A DNA stretch of 34,758 nt from Allobosea sp. ASV33 (GTDB lineage: Bacteria; Pseudomonadota; Alphaproteobacteria; Rhizobiales; Beijerinckiaceae), in NCBI RefSeq assembly GCF_016428755.1, contig NZ_JAELTI010000059.1, positions 1 through 34,758 on the forward strand, given 5' to 3'. Position 1 is the first letter of the stretch. Every line of letters starts with the position of its first letter. Shown here one piece after another: positions 33,735 through 34,758 of the stretch. The translations under genes were made by a program, and so were the position numbers. The notes under the pieces are model-generated. The model was not told the origin of the DNA, made no database searches, and was given only the letters and a program-made list of their open reading frames with translations.

Positions 33735-33856
33735 AACATTCGCCATGTTCACGAGCCCCATCGCGCGAAGCGCCGCTAAGCGGCTCTCCGAGATGAAGGT
33801 TCGCAAGGAGTAGAGCCTCTGCATTGCACAGCCGCCCGACGAAGGCTAATGATCGT

Positions 33857-34047
33857 CGCTGACGGTGCCTCCGCGAGGAGGTGAAAAGGGAACGCGGTGC
33901 GGGCTTGCTTTGCCCAATGCCGCGGCTGCCCCCGCAACTGTAAGCGGATGTCCTTCGCCATCGGCCACTGGAGCTCCCGCTCCGGGAAGGCGGCAAAGGG
34001 CGTTAAATCCGCGAGCCAGGAGACCTGCCGTCAACCCGCAGAGATCC
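33857..34047 (+). promoter_or_regulatory. Cobalamin riboswitch
   Basis: The 5' untranslated region of cbtB carries the diagnostic blocks in order: GACGGTGCC at 33861-33869, a GTGAAAAGGGAA box (33881-33892), GCCCCCGCAACTGTAAGCGG around 33928-33950, and the B12 box GCCAGGAGACCTGCC (34014-34028). The spacing fits the adenosylcobalamin aptamer. When bound it should repress cbtB-cbtA. The regulatory stretch between the B12 box and the ATG at 34084 is short and GC-rich, which suggests control of translation start rather than termination. Confidence 0.93.
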
Positions 34048-34083
34048 AACCGGCTGCCGGCGGGGCGGTCACGGAGAACGCAT

Positions 34084-34260
34084 ATGAACACCGTTTCGGT
34101 TTCCACCCCCACACTCAGCGTTTCGGAACGCGTCAAGGCGGTCACCGCCGCGCTCGTGATCGGCGTTGCGCTGATCTACACGACCGGCTTCGCGGCCTCG
34201 ACCAATGTCCACAACGCCGCGCACGACACCCGTCACGGCCTCGCCTTTCCCTGCCACTGA
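34084..34260 (+). CDS. cbtB: CbtB, small subunit of a predicted cobalt transporter
   Basis: 58 residues. One transmembrane helix (VTAALVIGVALIYTTGFA) followed by a C-terminal histidine motif: HNAAHDTRHGLAFPCH, likely the metal-binding site. Family members sit with cbtA behind cobalamin riboswitches, as here. The ATG lies at the end of the riboswitch leader, preceded by GGAGAACG. Confidence 0.93.
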   Translation: MNTVSVSTPTLSVSERVKAVTAALVIGVALIYTTGFAASTNVHNAAHDTRHGLAFPCH

Positions 34261-34272
34261 GGGAAAGCATCC

Positions 34273-34758
34273 ATGGTCACGCGTGTTCTCACGGTCAGCA
34301 TCCTGGCCGGGCTTCTGGCTGGCATGATCGTCGCCGCCCTGCAGCATGTCACCACCACTCCGCTGATCCTCAAGGCCGAGACCTATGAGGCGGCGCTCGC
34401 GCTGCAGGCGCCGACGCTCGCCGCTTTCGACGGCGAGGCGAAACTCATCTTCGCGCATGGCCCGGCCGGCGATGCTCCCGGCCACGACCATGCCGAATGG
34501 AAGCCGCAGGACGGCCTCCAGCGGACGCTTTTCACCAGCGCCGTGACGATCGCCACCGCGATCGGCTTCGCGGGGCTGCTGCTCGCCGGCATGATCGCAG
34601 CCGGCGACACCATCGACCAGCGCAGCGCGCTCGTCTGGGGTGCCTGCGGCTTTCTCGCGCTCGGGCTCGCGCCGGCGATGGGACTTGCGCCCGAGCTGCC
34701 GGGCGCAGCCTCGGCCGCATTGGAGCAGCGCCAGCTCTGGTGGCTCGCGACCGTGATC
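34273..34758 (+). CDS. cbtA: CbtA, predicted cobalt transporter membrane subunit (cut by window edge)
   Basis: The first 162 residues are visible. VTRVLTVSILAGLLAGMIVAALQHV is the first transmembrane helix, typical of CbtA. A soluble loop with GHDHAEW follows, possibly metal-binding, then further helices (TIATAIGFAGLLLAGMIAAG and GACGFLALGLAPAMGLAPE). It starts 12 bases after cbtB and is co-regulated with it by the riboswitch. The 3' end lies outside the window. Confidence 0.9.
   Translation, partial: MVTRVLTVSILAGLLAGMIVAALQHVTTTPLILKAETYEAALALQAPTLAAFDGEAKLIFAHGPAGDAPGHDHAEWKPQDGLQRTLFTSAVTIATAIGFAGLLLAGMIAAGDTIDQRSALVWGACGFLALGLAPAMGLAPELPGAASAALEQRQLWWLATVI

Overview
The window is about 34.8 kb of GC-rich DNA with alphaproteobacterial-type genes. 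It probably comes from a member of the Hyphomicrobiales, perhaps Bosea-like. That assignment rests on gene content (aerobic-type cobO/cobP/cobC/cobD, a cobalamin riboswitch in front of cbtB-cbtA, rhizobial-type insertion sequences, a REP-like palindrome whose ends read CGTCAT/ATGACG). No rRNA or other marker gene is present, so the genus is a guess. I recognise no tRNA, rRNA or CRISPR array.

Layout. (1) 1-584: the start of a glutamine-dependent NAD+ synthetase on the minus strand, a housekeeping flank. (2) 863-24736: a surface-polysaccharide island. It opens with a UDP-N-acetylhexosamine dehydrogenase, a family 2 glycosyltransferase and a complete dTDP-L-rhamnose operon (rmlB-C-D-A), followed by a visibly AT-rich two-domain glycosyltransferase. 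A decayed IS66 element interrupted by a decayed IS630 element follows (about 9.2-11.9 kb). Next comes a minus-strand RgpF / coiled-coil / methyltransferase fusion. A tightly coupled operon for GDP-D-glycero-D-manno-heptose (gmhA, an SDR epimerase/dehydratase, a three-domain fusion, hddA) occupies 14.7-19.2 kb. It is followed by an RgpF-family protein, a decayed IS3 element with recognisable ends (20345-21588), a second RgpF-family protein in opposite orientation, and the Wzm/Wzt-type ABC exporter. (3) 24.95-25.7 kb: a degenerate IS21 istA remnant at the right edge of the island. (4) 25887-30362: metabolic genes for a GMC oxidoreductase, a small membrane protein, an MFS permease and a D-2-hydroxyacid dehydrogenase. 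(5) 30444-34758: cobalamin genes cobC, cobD, cobO and cobP, then a cobalamin riboswitch and cbtB-cbtA (predicted cobalt uptake), cut by the window end.

How the island may work (inference): dTDP-rhamnose and GDP-heptose are made by complete sets of enzymes. The RgpF-type and family 2 glycosyltransferases would assemble a rhamnose/heptose-containing glycan, and Wzm/Wzt would export it. Wzt is short and lacks the C-terminal carbohydrate-binding domain. The RgpF / coiled-coil / methyltransferase fusion is a candidate chain-modifying or chain-terminating protein. The most unusual items are the three-domain enzyme at 16245-18185 (sugar-1-P nucleotidyltransferase, GmhB-like phosphatase and a P-loop kinase-like domain) and the RgpF-methyltransferase fusion at 12252-14192.
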